A stretch of 64,000 nt of DNA from Tretioscincus oriximinensis (Eukaryota; Chordata; Lepidosauria; Squamata; Gymnophthalmidae). Of this stretch, positions 34,633 through 43,749 are shown in pieces. The notes under the pieces were generated by a model. That model was not told where the DNA came from, ran no database searches, and saw nothing but the letters and a program-made list of their open reading frames with translations. The translations under genes were made by a program, and so were the position numbers. Position 1 is the stretch's first letter. Each line of letters begins with the position of its first letter. The DNA is taken from the NCBI GenBank assembly GCA_022410635.1, contig JAJVDF010000249.1, positions 228,631 through 292,630 on the forward strand, in the 5' to 3' direction.

Positions 34633-35200
34633 ATGCAACAGATGATGGTCCTACTGTTGCCTGAAGACTTGGATTGCCATAAGTAAGTAGAGACTGTCTA
34701 CAGCTAATTAAAAATGTATGGAATCAATTAGTGTACAGGCAGATTTTTTCTCTTGCCTATAACCAGAGATATGAGATGAATCAGAACAAATGTTTTTAGA
34801 AAACACAATATATATAAAGCTTTAGATTTAGTATTGGTCATCAGCTTGGATGGTTTCAAAACAGTTTGAACCAATTCAGGTAACGTCAGGTCTATTACGT
34901 TTATGGAAGAGTGACTGCTTCTAGTGATAGGAAGTTATTTGCTTCTGAAGATCAGTTGCTGGGAGACTATAAGCAGAGCAAGCTATGTGCTTGAACAATT
35001 AACTGTCTACTATGAAAGCAAACTGTTGTACTAGAAGAATCATGGGTCTGATCCAATGGGACGTAGACTGTCAAAATACCCTAAAGTCCCATTTAGATTC
35101 ATTATCGTTCATTGTTGTCTGTAGCATTCTTGTCTTTTTAAAAATAGTATTTTCCACATTGATTATGCAAACCCCAACCCAAGTGAAAGCCCTGAAAATA

Positions 35201-35744
35201 GGGTTGCCAAACCAGGACAGGGGTGAGGGTGCATGCACGCAAACATACACGCGCGCACATACGGATGCTTGTAGTGAGACAGGCAAAACCTCTCTTTTGC
35301 CTGTCTCACCACAAACGTCCATGTGTGCGTAGCTGCTCCAATTCTGGAGGCGGGGTTTCATGTNAAGCAAAGCGCGCCAACTCGCCTCCAGCGGAGGAAA
35401 AATGCTTGGGTTTGTGACAGAAGAACAGCGCTGTCCTTCTGTCACAAACCCAGGCGTTTTTGCTCCACTGGAGGCGAGTTGGCGCGCTTTGCCTGACGCA
35501 AAACCCCACCTCCAGCATTGGAACAGCTATGGCACGCTCCGAGGTTCCTTCCAGGACCCTGGAAAACGTTGCCTGGATGCAGCCGTCAGCTCTGACGGCT
35601 CCTCTTCCTTTAAAATCCTGCATTTTTACATTCCCTGATGCAGCATCGGGGAATGTAAAAAGCTGGGATTTTATCTTAAAAGGAGCCGTCATTTTAGTCC
35701 CCCAAACTGGGATTGTCCCGCTTTCCCGGGACATATGGCAAGCC
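35201..35744. mobile_element. GC-rich palindromic DNA element, copy A
   Basis: Ends GGGTTGCCAAACC and GGACATATGGCAAGCC in inverted orientation. The interior has a perfect hairpin (GTGAGACAGGCAAAA and its complement, about 35275-35312) and a large palindrome centred near 35430 with arms of about 55 bp (GCGCCAACTCGCCTCCAG mirrored). A third hairpin (TTTTTACATTCCCTGATGCA) lies near 35625. Related to 47503-47984. The overlapping open frames here follow from the palindromes and are not genes. Confidence 0.72.
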
Positions 35745-35784
35745 TACCTGAAACTGAAAGTCTTGGGTACATTGCATGTCTGAT

Positions 35785-35880
35785 CATGTCTGGATTTTAG
35801 TAGCAACTATCAGACTAACACGAAGAAGGAAAACCACATAAGCTTTCAGAAACAAGCCTACTTCTTCAGATCCTCACTAA
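35785..35880 (-). mobile_element. Diverged Penelope-like end fragment
   Basis: On the minus strand CTGAAGAAGTAGGCTTG, GAAAGCTTATGTGG and GTTAGTCTGATAGTTGC resemble the ends of the Penelope-like copies. The sequence differs enough to suggest another, older subfamily. Confidence 0.5.
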
Positions 35881-36196
35881 TATCGCTATTTCTTCGAACT
35901 CCACCACTATGACTGAAAAATGTAGAGAATCTGGCATTATATTTACACACTTCTGTAAGGATGGTTGGGTTGTATGTATAATAAATCCCAGTGGATCATG
36001 GGATTATTTTGAGTCTCTCAGTCTATTCAGCATTGGGTAATATTTTCCATGAACATCAACAGATTGCTTACTACAAATACACCTGAAGAAGGCAAAAACG
36101 GGAATACATTTTGAAAACATATTAAAGCATAGGGAAACGGGTTCTAATGAGAATTAATCTGTATATCATTTTCCAAAAGGGAATGGCATGGATTAC

Positions 36197-36387
36197 CTCA
36201 CTAGAATCCTCCTGCTGATTGATCACGGCTAAGGCATCTTCTGCAGCCTGCCGCTTGGCTTCTGCCACTGTTCGCTCCATCTTTGCTCTCTCTGTAGTAA
36301 TCATATCATGCGCTTTTCGTTCGGCTTCTGACACTGCTTTCTGCAACTCAGTCATTGCTTGACGTTTAACTTCATTTACCGCTTCTT
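36197..36387 (-). CDS. RUNX1T1: RUNX1T1 internal exon: NHR3 coiled coil
   Basis: 191-bp minus-strand exon with acceptor GTTTGCAG and donor GAG|GTAATCC. Two bases complete a Glu codon from exon 46811-46879, then 63 codons follow and the next exon joins in phase 0. It encodes [38 protein letters not shown] and [16 protein letters not shown]. This long charged helix is the bulk of NHR3, a coiled-coil region between the NHR2 oligomerisation domain and the MYND finger. Intact. It lies 0.2 kb from a nested SPIN-like transposon. Confidence 0.97.
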
Positions 36388-36604
36388 CTGCAAACAGAAT
36401 CAGAAACTCCTCTTAGATGACGATTGATAACGTTTATCATATTGCTGTGTACTTAGCATTCAGATCATCAGCAATAAAGCAAATATCACAGGCAACTTCC
36501 AATGTATAGATGTATTTTTAAATATTTTGACATAGTTATTTCCTACCTCACTATAATACAACATCCTACAACAGGATGTCCTACAATATCAGGATATCCT
36601 ATAG

Positions 36605-37181
36605 CAGTGGTTCTCAACCTTTCTAATGCTGTGACCCTCATGCTGCGGTGACCCCAATTTTGGTGGCTACTTCAAAACTGTAATTTTGCTACATTTATGA
36701 TTCGGAATGTAAATATCTGATATGCATTATGTAGAATCATAGAGTCGGAAGGGACCTCCAGGGTCATCGGGTCCAACCCCCTGCTTGATGCAGGATTCAT
36801 TAAACTATCCCAGACAGATGACTGTCCAGTCTCTGTTTGAAAACTTCCAGGGAAGGCGAACTCACCACCCCCTGTGGCAAACTGTATTCTCATTGCTCCA
36901 AATCAAACATAATTTAAACATAGTGATTAATCACAAAAACAATATTTAATTGTACGTTGAGAAATATTTATTACTAATTCCAATAAATTATATTTCACCA
37001 TGGCATAGCATGGGTTTAATTATAACAACAATTCCAAATAAATAACATTTCACAATGGCATAGCATGGACATCCTCCCCGGCTCAGCGGCTAAAGCAATT
37101 GGAAACATGGCTTTAGGTGACCCCTGTGTTTTGGTCGTTCGATCCCCGCTGGGGTCGCGACCCACAGGTTGAGAACTGCTG
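36605..37181. mobile_element. SPIN-like hAT transposon, interrupted
   Basis: Ends CAGTGGTTCTCAACCTTTCT and CGCGACCCACAGGTTGAGAA with ...CTGCTG at the right tip. The 8-bp duplication is TCCTATAG / TCCTACAG (36597-36604, 37182-37189; one mismatch). The first ~125 bp and last ~120 bp match the short copy at 4516-4701. The middle holds a CR1 fragment (36732-36880) and an internally repeated CATGGCATAGCATGG segment. Confidence 0.85.
36732..36880 (-). mobile_element. CR1 LINE 3' fragment nested in the SPIN-like element
   Basis: GAATCATAGAGTCGGAAGGG, CATCGGGTCCAACCCCCTG and CCCAGACAGATGACTGTCC match the CR1 copy at 3486-3950. It sits inside the hAT element, so it inserted after it. Confidence 0.8.
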
Positions 37182-37189
37182 TCCTACAG

Positions 37190-37692
37190 TATCCTGAAGC
37201 TCCCTTATGAAACCAGGTTGCAACGTCTGGGCCTCGAAAGGCGACGTTTGAGAGGTGATCTGATTGAAGTGTACAAAATCATGCATGGGATGGATAGGGT
37301 GAATAGCGAAAAATGTTTTCTCTATCACACAACACTAGGACTAGANGGCACTCCTTTTTCACCCAGAGGGTCATCGGCCTGTGAAATTTACTTCCTGAAA
37401 AGGTAGTGGTAGCAAACAGCTTGGGTAGCTTCAAGACATGACTAGACAGGTTTATGTCCACCGAGGGTATGAATGGGTCCTAGGATGGATGTCTGGATGT
37501 TGCCTCCGGGATGGAGCAACAGGCAGGACTCCTGAAATACCATTTGCAGGGAGTCATGAACAGGAACATATTTTGCTTTCCTCTGTTCGGACTGCCCAGG
37601 TGCATCTGGTGGGCCTCTGTGTGGGACAAAATGCTGGACTAGGTGGGCTGTTGCCTGATCCAGTATGGCTCTTCTTATATTCTTATGTTCTG
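37190..37692 (+). mobile_element. CR1-type LINE 3' end
   Basis: Encodes QRLGLERRRLRGDLIEVYKI, the C-terminal tail of CR1 ORF2, then the subfamily's 3' UTR blocks GGATGGATGTCTGGATGTTG and TGGTGGGCCTCTGTGTGGGA, ending CTTCTTATATTCTTATGTTC. Confidence 0.85.
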
Positions 37693-37794
37693 CCCTCCAT
37701 GACTAAATTTAATGAATGCCATCTGCCACTAAGAACATTTCTGCACTTAACTTTGTTCCATATCAGAATTCCTTGACCTGATTTGCCCTTGGCA

Positions 37795-37912
37795 TATTTT
37801 GCTTCTTCTATTCAGACTACCCAGGTGCATCTGGTGGGCCAGTGTATGAGACAGAATGCTGGATTAGATGGACTCTGGCCCGACCCAGTATAGCTCTTCT
37901 TATGTTCTTACT
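37795..37912 (+). mobile_element. CR1-type LINE tail fragment
   Basis: TTTTGCTTCTTCTATTCAGA through CATCTGGTGGGCCAGTG to GCTCTTCTTATGTTCTTA. This is the last ~115 bp of the same CR1 subfamily, a separate truncated insertion. Confidence 0.7.
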
Positions 37913-37977
37913 GTATAGTTTTACTATTAGCTATTTTATTATTTTTATTTTAGTTACATAGAATTTAGCTGATCATA

Positions 37978-38262
37978 AAAATATAAGGAAATAAAAGGTG
38001 CTGTGCTGAATCGGGCCAGAGCCCATCTAGTCCAGCATTCTGTCTCACGCAGTGGCCCACCAACTGCACCTGGGCAGGCTGAACAGAAGAGGCAAAATCT
38101 TCATCTTTTTTTGATAACCAACAAATGATATTTCAGGAGTACTGCCTGTTGCTCTGTCCTGGAGGCAGCATCAAATGATCCACCTTAGTAACTATTTATA
38201 CCCTTGGTGTTCATAAACTTGTGTAATCCTGACCCTCTGGGTGAAAAAAAATACTTTCCATG
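37978..38262 (-). mobile_element. CR1-type LINE 3' end
   Basis: AATCGGGCCAGAGCCCATCT, TCCAGCATTCTGTCTCACGC and TTTATACCCTTGGTGTTCAT follow the CR1 subfamily order. Diverged relative to the other copies. Confidence 0.7.
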
Positions 38263-38564
38263 TATTTCCTTTCAGTTTATATGGGTTTGGTCAAATTATG
38301 AGAATTCCTTAGTTTAATTCAGTCCTGGAAGTTATGAGATCTTATTGATTTATACTGATATTCTCCAAAGCACAGATGACACAATGGATTGTCCTTTGGC
38401 AATATCATTTTTAATTTAATTTCAGTTTCTACCTGCTTAATATCTTAGATTATAGGGTAAACCAGAAATGTGAACATCAAATAAGTAAAACAGAGGAGTT
38501 ATCAATCGTTTGAGATCCTACTTCACAATGCCATGAACTGGATCACTGTTTTTCTTGTTTTCTA

Positions 38565-38698
38565 CAGTTTCTTAGCATCTGAAGAAGTCGACGTGTCTAC
38601 GAAAGCTTATGCCACCCACTTTTCTCCTGTTAGTCTCAAAGTGCTACTAGCCCCTTTGCTGGACTTTCTACTGGATTAACACGGCTATTTCTCTGAAA
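38565..38698 (+). mobile_element. Penelope-like element end, solo
   Basis: A single end without the inverted partner: CTGAAGAAGTCGACGTGTCT, ACGAAAGCTTATGCCACCC, then TCAAAGTGCTACTAGCCCC and AACACGGCTATTTCTCTG. TTGTTTTCTA flanks it on both sides (38555-38564, 38699-38708), a 10-bp duplication. The hammerhead-like core spans 38579-38613. Confidence 0.75.
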
Positions 38699-39077
38699 TT
38701 GTTTTCTATAGTGCTTCTATAGGTGGTAATTACCCATCTTTCACAGTTTTGCACAGGTTGTTAAGGCTGAATTATGTTTTGCACGAGTCTGCACATGGAA
38801 AAATATTACACGAGTTGCTTTGGATCAGCTATTGCACATGGATAAAACTATGCAACTTTTTATCTGTGTGATATTTATATAGTATATTATTTCAATAAAA
38901 CATTGAGATATTTGAACCATATAGATACTTGAGTATTACTGAGTATTTGAGATTGTACACTTTATTTTAATATTGTACATTTGCTATTAATTGTTCAAAA
39001 TATGGAGGGGGAAGACTAGAATAGGTCTGACTAATTCATTTCCTACTACAACCACTAAGCTAATTGTAACACATACT

Positions 39078-39768
39078 GTATGTACTCGAGTATAAATCTA
39101 GTTTTTCAGCACATTTTTAATGCTGAAAAAGCCCCTCTTGGCTTATACTCGGGTGCAGTGTGGGTGTTTTCCAATCTCTCCTGCTGCCTTGGAGCAACCT
39201 TGGCTTCCTCCGTCCTCGCCTTTCCCCCCAGCAACAGGTGGGACTATATTTCCCAACATGCTCCAGTGTCTTCCCTGCTCAATCCTGCAAAGTTGTACGT
39301 GGGCGGCCGTTGCTAGTTTTCCTGCCTCCCTCTGGACCAATGCCTGAGGTGGATTTCAGTAGCATCCCCATTACGCATCAGCCAGAGTATGGTAGCTCAT
39401 TATCATCATCTCTTATCTATCCGGTAAGGCAAGGTCAATGTAGTACCAGAGCCTCCCTAGTGCCTGATCATCCCGGGCTTGGGGCCCAAGAAGCGAATGC
39501 CAAGGGGATCCCAGGAGCCTCCAGTATGTAGTCCTGAGAACTGCATGACCCCACAGGAGGCTGCAGGCCCCACGGGGTGACAGGCACCTTGGATGGGCAC
39601 AGAAGAGATGTTAGGTTCCTTTACTTCCTTAGTCCCCCGTCCCCCTACTGCATTTCCCACCCTTGGCTTATACTCGAGTCAATAAGTTTTCAAAGTTTTT
39701 TGATGTAAAATTAGGTGCTCAGTTTATATTCGGGTCGATGTATACTCAAGTATATATGGGTAATTTAA
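39078..39768. mobile_element. CTCGAG-ended DNA element, copy 2
   Basis: Left end TGTACTCGAGTATAAATCTA, with GTTTTTCAGCACATTTTTAA. Right end GGCTTATACTCGAGTCAATA through TATATTCGGGTCGATGTATA. Opposite orientation to copy 1 (12172-12847) and same orientation as copy 3 (48172-48594). The interior open frames of up to 123 codons have no recognisable domain. Confidence 0.7.
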
Positions 39769-39769
39769 T

Positions 39770-40720
39770 TTTTTTCCACACTTCTTATTTTGGACATTTT
39801 GTTTTGCTTTAGAAAGGTTCAAATGGGTCAGTCTCTGAGAAATCAGTCTTTTACATATCTGTATGCTCTGGAGTAAACTCTTTGAAGTAGAAGTATTTTC
39901 ATTCTGTATAGCTCATTTTGTTTTGGTTTACTCTGGGTGCCATTTTGTCTGAATATAAACCTTTTCTCCCTTGATGAATGGTAGAGGGGAAAAACATACA
40001 GGTCTTTGGGATTTAGATTCCCAAGTGTCTGGTTCTTAAATAGCAGGAGATCAGGTAACATAAGAACATATTTTTATTTTATAAAACTGCTTGATCGCCT
40101 TTTTTTNAAAAAAAAAAAAACAGGTTGGCAACATCCACTTTATCTTAAGCCAAAACACGTTGATGTATCTCAGTGCCACTTTAAAAAAGGTAACCACTAA
40201 AAACTGTATTACCATAGTAATCTGTGTTTTGTCTTTTTTTTCACTGGAATAATAGTTTTGGACAAAACATACAAAGTGTATCGAGGTTTTCCCCCCCCAA
40301 ATTCTTCAAACTTTGAAGAAAATTCGTTTCTCATTCTATATGTACATTTGTTTTAGTTATGATAGTCAATGTTTTTTTCTATGAATAAAATAGAAGTTGA
40401 AAATGAAATTGGTGAAAAATCATCCATGCCAATCCAGCTGACAATGCCTTCACTTGTAAAACAGATTTCTGAAAGAACCTCCTTTTATGTGATTGTTTAA
40501 GTAAAGAGATTTGGTGATGTGGACTGGGACTAGTGGAATCAGAGGAAGTTTTGATTGCAAGCCTCAAGTTGGTCTACCCAAAACCTTTGTGGTACAAAAT
40601 ATGAGAAGGAAAGTATTTCAATCATAGCCCCCCTCTCCTCTGTACCATTGGAACCANGTTCTCCAAGATGCAGCTGGACATGGCTAAACAGGCTAAGTCA
40701 TATAGCAATTTAGGCAAAAT
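39770..40720. other. Unassigned intron DNA
   Basis: No named repeat recognised. Contains homopolymer A and C runs (about 40105-40121 and 40292-40300). Confidence 0.35.
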
Positions 40721-40723
40721 ATA

Positions 40724-40992
40724 TACTGCTCAAAACAATTAAGAGATCACTTTAACTTAACATGTTATGTTAAAGCAAGCTGATCAGATGATCCCTTTTG
40801 TGTGTATGTGTGTGTTGAAAACCCCGTTTTGGGGTGCCTCGCAGTTTTTTCTGAAGAAACATTTTTCAAAAAAAGATTTTTTTTCCTCAGAAAAAAAACG
40901 GGAGGCATCCCAAAAATGGGTTTTCAACTCCCCAAAAGGGGTCATCTCGTTGGCCTATAGTTAAAGTGTTCCCTTAATTGTTTTGAGCAGTA
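40724..40992. mobile_element. Tc1/mariner-like MITE, interrupted
   Basis: Ends TACTGCTCAAAACAATTAAG and CTTAATTGTTTTGAGCAGTA are near-perfect inverted repeats of about 33 bp, with TA on both sides (40722-40723, 40993-40994). Without its insert the element would be only about 80 bp. A palindromic foldback copy is inserted at 40776-40958. Confidence 0.85.
40776..40958. mobile_element. Palindromic foldback element, copy 6 (nested)
   Basis: CTGATCAGATGATCCCTTTT and AGGGGTCATCTCGTTGGCCT mark the arms. TGTTAAAG / AGTTAAAG (40768-40775, 40959-40966) is a candidate 8-bp duplication made when it inserted in the mariner-like element. This is the best evidence in the window for the family's target-site length. 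Confidence 0.82.
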
Positions 40993-41159
40993 TAGATACT
41001 GTAATACTAAGAAAATATTAATATTTTTATTGCTTTTATTATTATAAAACCCGAAGTAGCTGAGGCAAGAGAGGGAGTAAAGTAAATAAATAAAGTAAAT
41101 AAATAAGTAAGCAAATTACACCTCATGGGCAAAATACAGCCTACATCCAGCCCTGATAG

Positions 41160-41675
41160 TCGCATGACCAGATGACCCCTTTTTTTGGGGGGGAACCCAG
41201 TTTTGGGGTGTCTACCCTGCCCTCCCTGTGTGTGTGAGTGCCATTTCCCCAGTTTTTGCTGAGGATTTTTTTTAAAAAAGAATTGACTGAAGCACCACTA
41301 GGGGGCCCTGGCATCTGGGTCCAGCCCCTGAAGGCATGCTCCCCTCAGTAAAAAATAAAAATTTCTCACACACTTCAAAAAAAAATGATTAAATAATTCA
41401 CTGCACTACCACTAGTGGGCTCTAGCAACTGAGGCCAGTTCCTGAAGGCAACCTCTCCTCAAAATAAATAAATACATAAATGCAAATTTCTGATGCACTC
41501 CAAAAATTCTCACAAACTCTAAAAAATTCGCACGAGCTTCACAGAATTCGCGGGTGGGAATTTTGGAAGGGAATGCATGTTGGTGGATGATTTGAATATT
41601 TATGAATATGCAAAATAGCATGAATATTAATTACCCCGGTTTAGGCCTCAGAAAATCTGGTCAGTCTACCTGATA
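41160..41675. mobile_element. Palindromic foldback element, copy 7 (long form)
   Basis: Left end TGACCAGATGACCCC with AACCCAGTTTTGGGG; right end CCTCAGAAAATCTGGTCAGT. Between them lies about 400 bp not found in the standard copies. Two near-repeats (CACCACTAGGGGGCCCTGGC and TACCACTAGTGGGCTC) and AATTCGCACGAGCTTCACAG occur there. The first of these matches the left flank of copy 4. Confidence 0.65.
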
Positions 41676-42578
41676 GCAATGTTTTGAAACATTAATCTTA
41701 CACATCTCTGTATTAAAAACCAGCTGGCTAGACCAACGTGGATAATGAAAGGACATAGGAACAATGATTGCAGATATAAAATAACTCAGTTTTTACTCTA
41801 CAGGTTTTCCATGTCAAGGGCAAAACTGAGTAAAATGCCGATTGTAAAAGTGTGGATTGCCAATGTGATGTGAACGTCATCATGTGAATAAGGCAAATAA
41901 CATCCATGCATGAATGATAGTGTTTTGTAAAGCATGGACATAAGTCCATATCAAAAGCATTATATTAAAATAATGCAAACATGGTAGCAGTGCTTTATCT
42001 AGCAATAATTAATAAAATACAATCTGCTTTTTCACACTGGATAACATGTCTTGTTATCAGTGAGCTAACTAGATTCTTGAAGCAAATGGAGGAAAAGATG
42101 CCACGTGTTAACTGACAACTAAAACAAGTGATTTTTTTTAAAGCCAACTACTCTAATTAACAGGGAAACTATCCTCCCCCTGATTTAGTGTATCTAATTT
42201 TCATCTTTATTCAAAGCAAAATGACAAGGATTAATTGAAAATTTAATAAGCAGTAATTATTAACTTGGCAAACCTAGTACCAATTAACACTCTATTAAAA
42301 CTAATTATGACATGTTTCATTCAAGTGTTTGCACTTAATTGTTTCACCCACTTAAGAAGCACCTTAATTAAATGTTCTGTTTAATTAAAAACACAAGATT
42401 CTTAATAAAAATGTTTTACTGTAGAGCAAAAATATTAGAGTTACAAATGTTTTACAGTTATAGAATGATGAATGGTATTTTACTGTGTTAGAAATTCAGG
42501 TCCCTTTACATAAAGTCATCAGATTTCCCAATCTTGAGACATGCAACGGAGACACTTAAGTTTAGGAGTGAAATCTTA
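41676..42578. other. Repeat-poor, ATTA-rich intron block
   Basis: No transposon recognised. The part about 42100-42420 is dense in TAATTA-type sites (TCTAATTAACAGG, GGATTAATTGAAAA, AGTAATTATTAAC, ACCAATTAACAC, CTTAATTGTTTC, TTTAATTAAAAAC). Such repeat-free, homeodomain-site-rich stretches inside introns of developmental genes are often enhancers. That role is inference. Confidence 0.35.
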
Positions 42579-42742
42579 GGCCCTGTCCACACGGAGCCTT
42601 ATTCTGGGATGCGTCTCGGGGCACAGCTTGGTCATCCACATGGCAGTGTAGACTATGGCAGGCCCCAGCCTACACTAGCATGTGGATAGCAGGCTCCTAT
42701 TCTGGAATATAGCCCAGGATCAGCGTCAGTGTGGACAAGGCC
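42579..42742. mobile_element. GGCC(C)TGTCC-ended MITE, copy 1
   Basis: Inverted ends GGCCCTGTCCACACGGAGCC and CAGTGTGGACAAGGCC, with internal mirrored CTATTCTGGAATATAGCCC. The left flank is TTA; the right copy of the duplication is not kept. Related to 61846-61978 and 49098-49165. Confidence 0.72.
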
Positions 42743-42895
42743 AGAAACCTTACATACCGCTGTTACACTATTAGCCATTGGAGATGCAATGCTTGGACCT
42801 CTTTTGGGGTTTTTATTTAGCAATTAATTAGTACTGTTATTATAACTGCTTTTTAAACTTTAATTTCTGTGGCAGTTAGATCTATGTATATGGAT

Positions 42896-43290
42896 AGGGT
42901 TACCAGCTAAAATCAAGGATGGAAATTTATTTATTTATTTGTACTTGTATCCTGCCCTATACCCAAAGGTCTCAGGGCGGCCAACCATAGGGTGGCACAC
43001 ATAGCTTTTGTTGCTTTCTCCACCACAGACACCCTGTGGAGTAGGTGGGGCTGAGAGAGTTCAAAGAACTGTGACTGGCCAAAGGAGGAGTGGGGAATCG
43101 ATCCAGGAGACACCAGATAAGAGTCTAACCACTACACCAAACTGGCTCTTATACCTTTAATAGCTCTAGGTTTTCTCAGCAGGTGCGCAACTTCCAATGG
43201 TTGCAGTACCTAGGAGGAAAATCACTTTTTCACACCCATTAAAGGTGTAAATGTCTGTCTCAGATTTTATCTGGTAACCATAGTATAAGT
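42896..43290. mobile_element. GGTTACC-ended DNA element split by a SINE
   Basis: Left end AGGGTTACCAGCTAAAATCA and right end TTTTATCTGGTAACCATAG are inverted. A Sauria SINE occupies 42926-43150, and the right part includes CTTTTTCACACCCATTAAAG. Fragments of the same element lie at 10980-11055 and possibly near 1030. Confidence 0.6.
42926..43150 (-). mobile_element. Sauria SINE (nested)
   Basis: Reversed copy: tail TTTATTTATTTATTTGTACT and CCTGCCCTATACCCAAAGG, body GTGGGGCTGAGAGAGTTC, head ACCACTACACCAAACTGGCT. Diverged only modestly from the copy at 27110. Confidence 0.85.
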
Positions 43291-43495
43291 ATTTGCACTC
43301 ATGTGTGTGTGTATGTGTGTAAGACAGGCTGCATTCACGTGTCACTTATTTCACTTCACTTGGATATTCTGATATAAAATACTGTTTTGGACTAAAGCAG
43401 AATAAATGATACCTGGATGTAACTAGAGAGATGGAGGAAGAGATTGTGGGAAGTTGGGGACAAACTCAGTTTCCATTAGGGGAATCGAAGTAGAG

Positions 43496-43745
43496 TAAGA
43501 ACATAAGAACATAAGAAGAGCCATACTGGATCAAGTCCAGCATTCTGTCTCACACAGAGGCCCACCAGATGCACCTGGGCAGTCCGAACAGAGGAAAGCA
43601 AAATATGCTCCTGTTCATGACCCCCTGCAAATGGTATTTCAGGAGTCCTGACTATGCACCATCCCGAAGCCAGCATCCAGACATCCCTCCTAGTACCCAT
43701 TTATACCCTTGGTGTCCATAAACCTGTCTAATCCTATAAGAACAT
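43496..43745 (-). mobile_element. CR1-type LINE 3' end
   Basis: Starts with AAGAACATAAGAACATAAGA (octamer tail), then GAGCCATACTGGATC and the shared blocks up to TTTATACCCTTGGTGTCCAT. Truncated after about 240 bp. Confidence 0.8.
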
Positions 43746-43749
43746 GAGT

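Noticed and set aside
35012..35783. Several overlapping open frames of 90-140 codons on both strands
   Set aside because: They exist because a GC-rich palindromic element lacks stops on either strand. The frames mirror each other and show no protein family.
37075..37110. CCCCGGCTCAGCGGCTAAAG looked like a tRNA D-arm
   Set aside because: It lies within the interrupted SPIN-like element and has no matching anticodon or T arm.
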